From the NCBI GenBank assembly GCA_023105745.1, contig JALGQZ010000004.1:32051816-32115815 (forward strand): 64,000 nucleotides of DNA, in the 5' to 3' direction. Below the pieces are notes generated by a model. The model was not told where the DNA came from. It worked only from the letters and a program-made list of their open reading frames with translations, and made no database searches. The translations under genes were made by a program, and so were the position numbers. This document shows positions 35,289-47,000 of the stretch, piece by piece. Position 1 is the stretch's first letter. Every line of letters begins with the position of its first letter. This stretch comes from Austropuccinia psidii (Eukaryota > Basidiomycota > Pucciniomycetes > Pucciniales > Sphaerophragmiaceae).

Positions 35289-37079
35289 TCAAATTTTGAA
35301 GATCAGAAAGTTATTGCTCAGCATGCAAGATGGCTCAGAGACGTTAAGAATGCTATTAATACTACTGAATTGTTGTGAGTTGCCCCTCAGAGAACATATC
35401 ACACTGTTGCTGTCATTTTTGGATTCAGTTGAAAATATATTGTTCCCAATATTAATGTTTGAAACTGGAAAATACCAAGCTGAGACAATCCTCAAAGTGG
35501 GATGACTTCTTGATTGTATGGTAGTGTCTAGGCTTATCTATTAAACTATTTCCCTTTTTGAATAAAAATTCTGTAAGTACTCAAGCAGGAAATTACAATT
35601 TTGTTGGTGATGGTGGGATGGTTTATTATATTTTTGGTGATTGAACAGGGCAAGCAGCTGTGATTCAAAAAGTTGTTTTATTTCACATGGGACAGATGGG
35701 GAATTCAGGAGAATGGAAAGGTTGGAACATCAAGAGACATGTTGAAGGAAGGTTTTATCTATATCATCTATTCATAGTTGCAAGAAGTGAGTCTTATTCA
35801 GTTCATGTGTTGAATCAATTTCAATATATTTCTCTTATTACTTAATGTATATATTTTGTTATTTGTTGTCATCTTTGCAAATACTCCAATCCAGTGCTCA
35901 TAACCCCATGTGGCTGAGGCTTGTTCTGGGCCCCAACTTTGGAAGAGTTCTGGAATATGATCATCAAAATGATGATTTGGTTTAATTTTCTGTTTTGGGA
36001 ACAGGTGTTGATTAGAAATGCGGAATTTTTTCCAATTTTCAGCAAATGCATTTGCATCATCCATTGAAACAGTCCAACTTGTGGTAATGTTGATAGCACT
36101 AATCAAATGGAATGTATTCTTTGTTAGTTCATTTTCATGTTCTTCTGATTGACCCATTTTTATTTGATTGTTGGGGGAATTGTGTTCATCTAATGACATC
36201 TGTTGACTGAGAACCAAAAATGGAATATAGACCTTGTATAAGAGAGCCCATTCAATGGCTGTTAAACTACCATGAGAGGGGGAACCCATTTTGTGGGGTA
36301 CTCTTGTCCATGATGAGGGAATTATGGTATCAGATATGATTTGTTGGAGATGCTCCAGAGTCTCACCCTTGATCTAGTGATCACTCAGTGCAGTGATATC
36401 CAATTCAGAGGGGATTCAGGAAGTGGGGTTTCAATCTGCATCAAATGACCCAATCTCTGCAGAACCACTAGATCAATGTTGCATGTGAGGGGTGGGAATT
36501 GGGAGGTAATTTATTTGGTTAGAAGCAGTGGGAGTGACTCATTTATTATTTTGCTGCCTATCTTCTCAGGGAGCAGGCCTCTTTCAATGTGATTTGATCA
36601 AGAGAGTGGTTGGAGGTCATGGAATCTGAGTCTGAACTGTTGGTGACATTCGATTTCCTGTGGGACCTGAAATATAGTTTTGATTTGGACTCTGAAATGC
36701 ATAATTTGGAAGTTGCATGATCCTTCAAAATTCCAAGTATTAAATTATGAATTATGTCAAGATTAACCATGCTGGTTGCATCCCAATACAGAAGGTCTTA
36801 CAAAATTGAATGTTACACTCCTTACTCAGAGAAAATTTCTTGTTGTTGTTTTGGGGTTGCCCAAAGCCATTTTGCAATGGTTGATTCATGATTTGGGTAT
36901 GAGCGTGTTTAGTGAAATTGAGGACCAATTTCTTCAATTTGAGCTTTTTAAATAGTGAAAAAATTACAAAATTTGTTTACTGAATGCAAAACAAAGCCAG
37001 TAAGCTTGCGCATGGAAACCACATCTGCTATGGCCATTAGGATGGCACCACGGATAAAGGATCCTGAAGGACCTGTTGA
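35289..37079 (-). pseudogene. Plavaka/Tnp2-like transposase, 5'-truncated (copy B)
   Basis: Minus-strand pieces parallel to copy A. They are TSTGPSGSFIRGAILMAIAD (about 37075), the MVNLDIIHNLILGILKDHA box (36770), the block at 36289-35798 with KPNHHFDDHIPELFQSWGPE, and the end at 35495-35289. It lacks everything before the STGPSG box. It contains an uninterrupted version of the copia 1 target (about 35435-35440) and so serves as that element's empty site. Frames are broken by indels. Confidence 0.75.
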
Positions 37080-38968
37080 TGTGAGCCTTGAGGTATATTT
37101 TACATACCAAAATAGGTCACAAATATCTTTAATAATAAATTTTGAACTATGCATAACCCATAAGTCATGCATATAATGGAAATTCATTATTTTTTATTTG
37201 AGAAAAAATTAATAATGTTTTTGTGAGTAAGTAAATCCATGGATTTAAGGCAAGATTTGGATTCTACACAAAAATTCAGCTAGGGTAACTCCATATAGTG
37301 AATAAGCTTAAGTTAACTCTAAGAGGTGGAAATATGGAAAATACTTCAATACCACATAAAGGAATTGTGAAAAAAATTGTTTTCTCAATTTCACACCAAA
37401 ATGATGGGAATGTGAGAAATCCCATGTTACGTATACACTAAGAGTAGTGTTATGCATGTTTGTGGCACTTGATATTATGTTCTTCTTAAATACACATTTG
37501 GTACACCCATAGCCTGAATTTCTATTTTTGATGTGAAAACAGTCAAGGGGGACAAAAGACATCAAAGAGAGCCAGGGTACCCAACTTCTGAGGCCTCTGG
37601 GGAATTGGTAGCTCTAAATCTTAGATCCATGGCTGATATTGGCCCAATTAGTATACTAAAACCTTATGGGAACTTGGTTACCACATTAAAATCTCATTAA
37701 ATCATGAGAAAATAGCAAATAAGCGTCTATTTTGATGTGCCAAGGAGGTAAAGAGCAACTTACACTCCTGTAACCATGCCAATTATTCATTATTTTCCAT
37801 GGATAGACCCTAAAAGAGTAATTGAAACCCTTTTTGGACTAGTATCCATTGATTTACCTGAGAGCAACCAGCAATATAGTACTATTTGCAATTCTATGTA
37901 GAAATGAGGTAAAAACTACAAAACTTCATTAAAAATACCATTCTCAATGAATCTTTCTGAAACTTTCAGGACCAATTAAAAACAATATGATTCATATAAA
38001 AACCGAAAATAATCATACTTTTATAAGCAAAATTAAAAGGTTTACCTACAGTCCATTTTTGATATTTCTATGTGTAATACTGAATTTTCAAAAATTCACA
38101 GAAAATACAACTTGTGATGAAATTTCCAGTAACATTGATAGCTTTGAGAAATTAATGTTCATTTTGAAATAAAAAAAGATCTGCAGTTCTAACTCCTTTT
38201 ATTCTTAACCATATTTGGGTTGGTAGTCACGTAAAAGCTTCAATTAAGTAATTATGATAATATTACATTACAACAGATGATGCAATCATTAATCCAAAAA
38301 GTATTACTGTTTTCTCACTCACTGGGTTTTCAGTTCGCTCCATGGAACGCCTCCGTGAGCTGTCTTAGAGTCAAAAAAGGCCTCCTCTTCCTGTTTTTTT
38401 CCAAATCATCACATTATTCAATTATACCATTATTACCAACAAGTAAGTATTAATTAATCTTTTCTTAAGTGTTTTATTCTTTCAGAATCAATCAGAAAAA
38501 AGTGAAATTATAGAAATCAACTATATACTGTTTTAATCCTGTTATAAATCAATCTTGATCCTTCAAATCCATAATTATCCGTCAAATTCCTCTACTATTA
38601 TCTTTTAATAAGTCCTTTGCAGTATTAGTGAGTGTTTTGTCTTAATTCTTAAATTTTTAATCTAGTAATACGTTTCTTTAAGATTTATCTTTATAATTAT
38701 TCTTGTAAAAGATAATTATATATTAAAAGAATTTTATTATTTTTAAAAAGAAGTTTTTATTGTTAAATTCTTCTTGTAATTGATTCTTGTAGACAATTAC
38801 TACTCACCGTTATAATCACTAGTAGTGTGTAACAAGTAAAAGAAATAATTAAGTAATTAATTATTTAATTGTGGTTATAATAATTTTTATTATTATATTT
38901 CATAAGAACAGTCATAGTGCTGTTGATTAATAGTGATATTATCAACAGTTTCATAGACACACATTACA
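37080..38968 (+). repeat. Third chromovirus LTR (solo, plus orientation)
   Basis: An 1889-bp LTR of the same family as chromovirus 2 but in the opposite orientation, from TGTGAGCCTTGAGG to ACACACATTACA. Nothing after it resembles gag. The flanks are GTTGA (left) and GTGAC (right), which do not match, so it is not a simple solo LTR. The left flank is truncated Plavaka B and the right flank is unrelated sequence. Confidence 0.85.
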
Positions 38969-40121
38969 GTGACATTAATATTCCTATTGGAAATTGTTCC
39001 TAGTTTTGAGAATAAAATCTGAGAAAGACTTTTCAGAAAAAGGGGTCCTAATGGCAAAAGCAAAAGGTACTTATTGCTCCATTAACTTGGTCCCTCTCAA
39101 GACCCCTTGGCAGCTAAGAGTGGTAAATAAGTAAAAATATGTATTGAGAGGAACGTTCAATTGGGTGGTCAAACAATATCAGAAAAAATTTCAAATACAA
39201 TAATCTATTGTCTTGTAAATATCAGGGAGATTTTCAGGAAATGCTCAAAATGTACTTATGAAAGCAAAGTATTTTGAGTATCATGAATGCAATTTTCAAG
39301 AAGAATCCATGTATAAAAGTGCAAGTGGAATAGCTAATGGGAAAATAATATATTCCCAATCCCTATCCAATTATTATTCAATTGAGCAAGTATGAGTGAA
39401 GAGTACAGAAGATGTAATTCAGAAAATGGAATAAAGACAAGGAGAACTCTACTTTTTACAACAAAAATAAAATAACAGAGGAATTTTACTTTATCTTTTT
39501 CACCTTAAATTACCACTTCTAAATTTTCATACAAAAATTAGTCACTAATGGACAAACAAAAACCAATGTGCTTGTGAAGTGGAATCAAAATAAAGTGACT
39601 TTTGGTAATCATTTGATGAGACGATTTGAGTAAATTTAAGTGAGTTGAAAGATATTTTTCATTAATCAGAAACTGGTTTAGAATAGGCTTAGAAAAAGGT
39701 GTAACCTAATGGTTTTTAAGATTTTATTTGAGAAAAGATTTCAAAATATTTTTGAAAATAAAAAACCCTGTTTATGAACAGGCCCTGATGAAGGTGAAAA
39801 AGATGTGTGTCTCGATATACCAATGAATGTAGCCAAAAAATAACCACACAATTTTGATGAATTTGATAAACTGTAGTGGATCATTGCCAAAAATTCTGAA
39901 AGCTTTCGCACCACTAGCATGAATTCATAAATTGAGGATTACATTAAAAAGGGAACTTATTGGCAATATTTCTCCTTTTAAAAGTGCTTCTCAAATGAAA
40001 AAATTGACGACATCTTTAAAGAGGTTTTAAGCGGAAGCTAAATCCAGAAAGCCAGATTCTGAGGCTCTTTGAAATGTAAAAAATACCCAATAATTTGTTT
40101 GCATGCTTGTATCTGGCTCAG
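38969..40121. other. No gene supported
   Basis: AT-rich sequence with dense stops on both strands. No repeat or recognisable protein. Confidence 0.5.
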
Positions 40122-40547
40122 AAGCTCACCAAGTTGAGCATTGATTCTTCTAAAATACATAATATTCTACCGAGATATTTTACATGATATACACGTTAAA
40201 TTCACATAAAAATACATTTACAATCAACAAATATAACAAAATCCAATACATGCAGAGATTACAAGGAAAAAAATTGAAATAGGCTAATTCAATACATCAT
40301 TGGAAAATTTTTGAAACGTAAGAATTCTATCATACAGGAACTTTAGCCATGTTGTAGGAAAAAATGTTTTTCACAGGTAACTCGGTATTATGAAAGGTAT
40401 CATCTACTGTCTGAACGCTTTTATCTTGAATAAAATGAGAGTATTTAAATCTTAGCGTACTATGTTGATGAACGAATGCTCATAGAAGAAGCAGGAGTGG
40501 TACAAATTTTTCTGAAAGAAACAATTGTTCCTTTTATGAGGCATTTT

Positions 40548-41148
40548 CTAATGTGTTCTGGAGAATAGTATTTTTCGAACATAGTAATGATTGAAATATT
40601 CACCATATTCGAATGCTGATTTTAATATGTCGGATTGAAATTCATTAAAAATTGGTGGAGGTAGTGTTGAAATTAAATAAGAATAGATATAAGCATCTTT
40701 TGAGACAACGGTGGACAAAGTGATTTGGGAAGCATTATCATCTTGATGAATATTGTTCTTCGCGTTACTCAAGATGGGTTCATCTCTTTATTTATTGGTT
40801 GGGTGATTTTTTGATTCGGCGATTTATTTTCAAATTTGACACTTTTTGAAGGCGCCTAATTACTATTGCTTTCATCGAGTTCAAAGATTTCATTCCCTTG
40901 GGCAAGTCCAGTTGAACTATAAAACGGTTCATTAAAAAAATTCTGCACTCATTCGATTCATGTGGTTTGCGTTTTACTTGTTCAGACTGTAATTCTAAAT
41001 TCAAATGAGTTGGAACTTTCTCAATATTATCTAAAGAGTTGCATGTTGCATTTGGCGAAGAAGCTGAAGTATAATCTGAGGATTTTGAATTAGATGAAAA
41101 AATGGAAACTCGTTCCTCTGCTTCATTCTTTTCTTCATCTAAATTCAA
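40548..41148 (-). CDS. Unrecognised two-frame ORF in the duplicated unit, copy 1
   Basis: An ATG at 41148 opens 118 codons: an acidic, Ser-rich N-terminus (SIFSSNSKSSDYTSASSPNA), then a conserved block MKSLNSMKAIVIRRLQKVSN followed by the basic LKINRRIKK. The next frame (about 40772-40548, with LISTLPPPIFNEFQSD) is in another phase, and the same phase break occurs in copy 2, so it is not a private mutation. An intron or a frameshift would be needed to join them, and I see no strong splice pair. No family recognised. The basic block could bind nucleic acid, but that is speculation. Confidence 0.4.
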
Positions 41149-41745
41149 CCATGTCTTTGATGTTGAACATAATATTGAGTTTGGTGAATCACTTTGCTCA
41201 TAATAATTTGAGCAATTTTATGATCTTATTTTAAGAGTTTTTTACATAAAAAATATACCCAAATTCATTGAAATGAATTAATCTAATGCTTGACTAGGAA
41301 CCGGAAATATAAAGGAAAGTAAATGAAACTTACGGAGGTTGACCGATATGATTTGACTTCAATTTAGAGTGATCCTAATTAGCACAATTTCGATAATGAA
41401 ACTAAAAAAAAGGAAAAAAAAGGAAAAAAAAGGTAACTATGACTGTGAAACATTCAGAATTCATACCAAATCAAAAGGATGAAAAAGCATACTTCATGAA
41501 TGAAATACCCAACAGAATTGTCCACAAGAGTCGCAATGACCCAAGGATTACCAATGAATGCACTACTTTTAGGCAAAGTAAAAGTGGACATCCCTATTGA
41601 CAAATATTAAATGAAGTCTTCATTTGAGTGAGAATCGTAGTTAGAATGAGCAATAATAATAACAAAAGAACATTGGTCTTTCTGACTTTTGTCTGATCAA
41701 GAGATGATAATGATACAATAGTATTGGTTCTATGAGTGTACTGAT

Positions 41746-42051
41746 ATGCCAAGAAAAATTGATTTTAAAGCTTTATCGCGGATAAGTTTGTTAATTCAAG
41801 AAAAAAAGATCAACAAAGCAGAGAAAAAATTCATTAAATTTTACAGAATGATACTGATACTGATACTGATACTGATACTGATACTAATACTGATACTGAT
41901 ACTGATACTGATAATTTGGAATTCAAAGAAGCCCTCCTTATATAGGAAAAGGGCTACTGGTAGTGTTCATGCGCTCAGACAAAAACTTCTCAAGGTAAGC
42001 AACATCTTCGCGTCATGCATAGGTAGCCTGGCCCAAAGCCAAATGTACTAG
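41746..42051 (+). CDS. Unrecognised ORF with hexamer repeat, copy 1
   Basis: ATG frame MPRKIDFKALSRISLLIQEK with a Lys-rich helix-like stretch, running into the GATACT array (read as Ile-Leu repeats) and ending after SVHALRQKLLKVSNIFASCI. It diverges from the minus-strand ORF with about 600 bp between starts. The same frame is open in copy 2 despite a whole-unit change in repeat number, which is some sign it may be real. In the next phase the array would read Asp-Thr repeats. Confidence 0.35.
   Translation: MPRKIDFKALSRISLLIQEKKINKAEKKFIKFYRMILILILILILILILILILILIIWNSKKPSLYRKRATGSVHALRQKLLKVSNIFASCIGSLAQSQMY
41850..41913. repeat. GATACT hexanucleotide array, 10 units
   Basis: Ten GATACT units (the seventh is AATACT) plus a partial. 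Copy 2 has nine. Confidence 0.95.
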
Positions 42052-42157
42052 TCAGTCCATGTCGCCAAAAAACGCGTCCATCATTCGCTAAATGGCTTCA
42101 AAAATTCAAATAATGAGAGTCACACCGTTGATGACGCGCCACAGGAAAAGCTCGGAC

Positions 42158-42245
42158 GCAGTTCAGGAGCGTATTTATTAGTGGCAGTTCAGAAGCGTAT
42201 TTATTAGTGGCAGTTTAGGAGCGTATTTATTGGTGGCAGGTCAGG
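42158..42245. repeat. 26-bp tandem repeat, copy 1
   Basis: Units starting at 42158, 42184, 42210 and a partial at 42236, each GCAGTTCAGGAGCGTATTTA plus TTAGTG with few changes. Mirrored in copy 2 at 54788. Confidence 0.93.
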
Positions 42246-42702
42246 AAATTAATTATTAGTAGTAAAAGTTATAATGCTTTTGCATCCAAGCTTTTGTTGC
42301 CTTCAATCATTGCAATTTCGGGTGCTTTGAGAATTAACGGGCGCATTGTTTCATGAAGCTCAATGGCCCCTGGAGAAAGGAGTTTCTCGACGCTGATGGA
42401 CGGCTCAAATAATAAAACAACTAGAATTAGTTTTCAATAATCATTTTACACTTTTTCTCACTTGAGAGGAGACCTTGAAGGTCCTGACTATAATAACTCA
42501 ATCTTGCAAATTTCTTGGAAAAATTCTATCAAATTGCTTTCTTGAAGTTCTTACGTGTTATTTTCTTCAGCCGAAAGATCAAAGTTGAGAAATAAGCAGT
42601 AACGCGCCATTCTCAATTTTAGTTGCTCAATTAGCCCATGTTATAATAATTTCGATGCTGACCTTTAAAAAATCCCGATACCTTGTAGACAGCATCATTA
42701 GT

Positions 42703-43560
42703 AAAATATCTCTATCTATGCACAGTGCCAACCTGACTCCTCCTTGTTATATGCCTATCCCGAATTGGTATGTTATTTTTCTTAACTGTCTTGGACAGGT
42801 TTTTGGGTGAAACTTTCAGGGCTGGTCTTTATGCTTCAGCAATAGAGACATATTGCAACCCCCCTGATAATCACATATTAATCATCGTCTCTGTGTAAAT
42901 ACGATTAGCTTTACCTATTGTCCCCGGGAGTTTATGGCTTCAGAATCACCCTGCACACTCATGGACTTATTTTCAAATATTTCATGCATCTTGATGGTCT
43001 TCTAGCTCTTCCTTCACTACTCACCCATCAGTTCAAAGTTGTGTTATCAGAAAAACCTTGTGCAAACACCCGTTTTGTTCGTGGCACTAATGTAAGGATA
43101 AGTAGAACTCACCTTGTGATAAGATCACTCTATATTTTGTGTCCGAACTCATTTCTTATCTCCAAAACCTTGCAGGTTGTTGGCCCATTTCCCACTTAAA
43201 ATAAGAAACAGGACTTCTTGCTGTTAGACAAAATATTTTCTGCCAAACTCTCATGTGGTAGTAATATGCAATTCTTGAAGTAAAATCAATATGTGTCAAA
43301 GTAACTCCGAGGTCTCAAAGTTTATCCCATCTCTTCCCATCTTCAAAGAGACACATCAGATTTAAACAAACACTCACATCCATAAAGTCCCTAGATTGGC
43401 AAAAACATTTTTGAAATTTTATTTGAATACTCAAAACCTATGCAAGCATTTAGAAATAAGAACTAGCATAGGAACGCTTACTTCTAAAAATTGTTCCTAT
43501 TAGAGTAGAAAATTTAAACTGACATTTACTTTCAAAAATCTTGTGTGTTATTCAATCCTT
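42703..43560. other. No gene supported
   Basis: Flank of copia element 3. A 93-codon plus frame (42918-43199) is open but unlike anything I know. Confidence 0.45.
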
Positions 43561-43565
43561 ATATG

Positions 43566-43970
43566 TGTTGAGAATTGGTGATCCTATCGAGGTTAGCTGA
43601 GAATTTACTTACCAACGAGACCGTAGCGCATTGGAATGAGAACTGTCTGACTTGATAAATACAAGCTTACCCATCTGCAATATCTAAATATTTAAGACTA
43701 TAAATAGAGGCCATGTTGTATCCAATTATTTATCATCTTCATCCCTTCTCATATTAAATTATCATTTAATATCTTATCTACTTCTTCTAATCTTTCTTAT
43801 TGATTAATCACTCGTTCAATGAGGCAGGTTGGATAATAGAGTGTTTTATCTTCAAGGTATATTAGAAAGAAGTTAATTGCATTACATTTTATTTGTACTG
43901 ATTAATATTACAATTACTAGTTTTTTGTAATCATAGCAATTTTTAATCGTCGTAACTTTAACTCATTGCA
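43566..43970 (+). repeat. 5' LTR of copia 3
   Basis: Starts TGTTGAGAATTGGTG and ends TAACTCATTGCA. Contains TATAAATA at 43699-43706. In the 3' LTR this box has lost one base. Confidence 0.9.
43699..43706 (+). promoter_or_regulatory. Putative TATA box of copia 3
   Basis: TATAAATA in the LTR. Likely the core promoter for the element's RNA. Confidence 0.5.
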
Positions 43971-43982
43971 TGGTAGCAAGAG
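43971..43982 (+). promoter_or_regulatory. Primer-binding site of copia 3
   Basis: TGGTAGCAAGAG immediately after the 5' LTR. The first eight bases complement an initiator-Met tRNA 3' end (..UGCUACCA), so priming is of the ordinary 3'-end type, unlike copia 1. Confidence 0.65.
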
Positions 43983-44040
43983 TTAGTTACAAAAAGAGCT
44001 ATTGATTCAAAAAAACTAGAATAGAATATACTTACAGATA

Positions 44041-47000
44041 ATGCCTATTGAAACTGGTATTCCCATTCCCATTGAGGAGTCATCTGACGACAAAGTCCAT
44101 CTGAAAACAAAAATGATTATTCTTGATCAGAACAATTGGGTCCAATGGAGCTGTCAAATGTAAAATTATCTTACCACTAGATGGTACAATGATTTGTTAA
44201 ATGCTCCATTGGAAGAAATGAAGAGCACACTAAAATTCAAACAGAATAATAGCAGTGCACTATCATTACTCTGGGGCTGCATCAGTAGGGAATTAGAAGG
44301 AATTCTACTCGATAATTGAACATCCTTCTATGACACTTGGGAAGCTTTAGGGAAAGTCTGTGGAAAAAACTCTATTGTAGTCATATGTGAATCATTCAGA
44401 GAACTGATGACTTTGAGATACAATCCTGAAACATCACTACAAGACCACATCTTCAAATTTCAGAATGTTTTGGCTTGGCACAATTCTATCACTACTGATA
44501 AAGAATTGGGAGTGTCAGTATCTCCAACAATGGCTGCCGCTGCATTTTCAAGCAGTTTAAATGGGGATAGAGAATTAACAGGTCTAATACAAACACTGTA
44601 CGATCTCAAACCATTTACAATGTTCACTGTTATCCATTGAGTATCAATAGAACACTCATGAAGACAACAGTCCAATTACCAAGCACTATTTGCTGGAGAC
44701 TCTTCAACTAAAACTCAACCAAAGTTTAGACAGAATGAGCCTAGAATCAAGGGAAAGAATTGGAAGTACTCAAAGAAACCTGAAAAGAGTATTGTTCACA
44801 ACAATGAGCTAAATAAATCAGAGTCCAACAAACGATTTGAAAGTTTAGAGAAAATGATCTCTAGGCTTCAGGCAACTATCAACAAGCAAGCATTGCATTT
44901 AGTTACTGAAGACAAAAAAGTCCAAATCCACTCGGATTCAGATACTTTCATGATCCAAGAAGATTTCATTCTCAATACTGATGAAAACAAAATATACCTG
45001 GACTCTGGGGCTGGCAAATTGGTTTTAAATGATTTAAGTTTATTAAAAAACGTAATGGAAATAAACCATCAGCTTAACACCTATGGAAATCCAGTACATA
45101 TCTCATATCAAGGGTCTCTCAAATTTAAAAACCTATCCATCCATCCAGTATATTATGCTCCAAATGGACCTGACAATCTTTTATCAGTCTCACAACTATT
45201 AGACAATGGAATAAAGCCTGTGTTAAAAAACAACAACTTTCTTTTAAAAAAGGGTGATACAATTATGGCTACATTCAAAAGAGAAGGAAACCTTTTTGCA
45301 AGTAAAATAGCTTCATTTCACGCTTTTGTTACAACAGACAACAAAGACTGGCACACTCTCTTAGGTCACCCAAGCGACAGCTATTTGAACCAGTTGCTAA
45401 GAGAAGGTAAAATCTCTGGCAAAATTCTATTGTCTAAGAAATGTGAAATATGTCAACAAACAAAATTTCAACAAGGTCCTCACAACCACAATCTCCCCAA
45501 ATCACCTTTACCTTTCCATCGAATACATGTTGATACACTAGAAATAACTCTGATTACCCATCAAGGTTTTTGCTATGCTCTTGTTATTGTTGATTATTTC
45601 AGTAGATTTAATTGTATCTGTTTATTGAAAAAGAAGAGCAAAGCAGAAGGGTATCTAGAGGCTTTTATTAATGAAGTGAGTAATAAGGTAGAAACTGTAC
45701 CTGCATTTATCCATACCAATTGAGGAGGAGAGTTTGACTCAAACTCTTTTTGGCATTTTCTACTTGAAAAGGGAATCAGTATGGAAAGAGGACCAGCCGA
45801 CTCACCTCAAACCAATGGCATTTCGGAAAGATTTAATCAGACCCGATGCCTACTAGCTCAATCAAAGATTCCTATTGAATTATGGAACGAAGCTGCTAAA
45901 CATGCCTCTTTGTTGATTAATAATTTGCCCCACAAGGCATTAGGGATGAGAACACGGTATAACATACTAGATAAAGCTGGAAAAACTTTTTTGCCAAGGT
46001 TGGACTTCAAGAAACTAATTCCATTTGGAATCAAGGTTATGGTGCATAAACAGAACACAGAAAGCAAGTTATCAGTGCAAGGAGTTTCACTAAAAGCACT
46101 CACTTTTGAAGATCATTCCAACAGAATGTGCTTTTATGATCCCAACAAGAACAACATTATAATTAGTCAAGACTACCTTATGCCTAGTCCTCACTTTGAA
46201 ACAAAAGTCAGGCAGAACATTGTAAAGCTACTAGTTCCCATTGTTAAAGAACAAAGAGTGTCATCGATACCAGTAGAATCACTTGAATTGGAGAATACAA
46301 TAGAAGAAAGAATGGAAACGTCAACAGCATCTCAGAGGGAACGTTTAAGAAACTATGAGTATGTTTCATATTATGACAAGGCACCCAGAGACATTTAAAA
46401 CAAAATTAGTCAGGAGAATATGATAAATGAAGGAAGAAGACAAACCAAGCATCCTGAATGACTGATGTTAGCCAATGTAGTCCCTTACAATGAAGCTGTA
46501 AATGACAGTGTTAACTCAGAGAAATGGAAGGAAGCTATGAGCCAAGAATTCAACTCATTAATAAGTCAGAATACCGGAGTTTTAGTACCCTATCCAACAG
46601 GTAACAAAGTAATAGGTGGAATGTGGTGTCTCACAAGAAAACAAAATGAGTACAGAGAGGTTTACAGGCATAAGGCAAGATGGGTAGTACTCAGAAACCA
46701 TCAAGATCACTTACTTCACTATTTTGATACTTGGGCATCAGTTGGACAAAACAAAAGTTTTAAAATAATGCTGTCATTATTTGTAAATTGTTCATTTATA
46801 CCTTACCAGTTTGATGTTGAAACTGCATTCCTTCATGGTGAAATGGATGCAACTGTGTGCGTAAAACAAGTTAAAGGATTTGAAAAGGAAGGCAAGGAAT
46901 CGTGGGTATGGCATCTTAACAAATCACTATATGGTAAAAAGCAAGCACCAGAAATGTGGCAGGAAAAACTTGTTGGTATTCTAAAAAAGTGCAACATGAT

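Larger units (their letters stand above)
23781..37079 (-). mobile_element. Plavaka-type DNA transposon, copy B (inverted, 5' truncated)
   Basis: Second copy of the same family on the minus strand. Segment 37079-34948 holds transposase, then a Ty3 chromovirus is inserted (34947-24765), then 24764-23781 is the tail. Its tail has an extra region of repeats (about 24280-24560) absent from copy A. The 5' part of the transposase is missing: the element stops at the equivalent of position 16017 in copy A, where an LTR begins at 37080. Confidence 0.75.
40122..42702. repeat. 2.6-kb duplicated unit, copy 1
   Basis: Direct repeat of 52768-55410, close to identical over its central 2.2 kb. It contains a minus-strand frame pair, a plus-strand frame with a hexanucleotide array, and a 26-bp tandem repeat. 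I found no LTR, terminal inverted repeat, poly(A) tail or transposase, so I cannot say whether it is a transposon or a segmental duplication. Confidence 0.85.

Noticed and set aside
37080..40121. Start of a full plus-strand chromovirus
   Set aside because: Sequence after the LTR matches neither the leader nor gag of the related elements and has no coding frame.
41746..42051. Ile-Leu repeat ORF as a membrane protein
   Set aside because: The hydrophobic stretch is a GATACT microsatellite. The ORF is kept only as a low-confidence call because it is conserved in two copies.
40548..42051. Divergent ORF pair as a mating-type homeodomain locus
   Set aside because: Head-to-head layout is suggestive, but neither product has a homeodomain signature, and the unit is duplicated beside retrotransposons.
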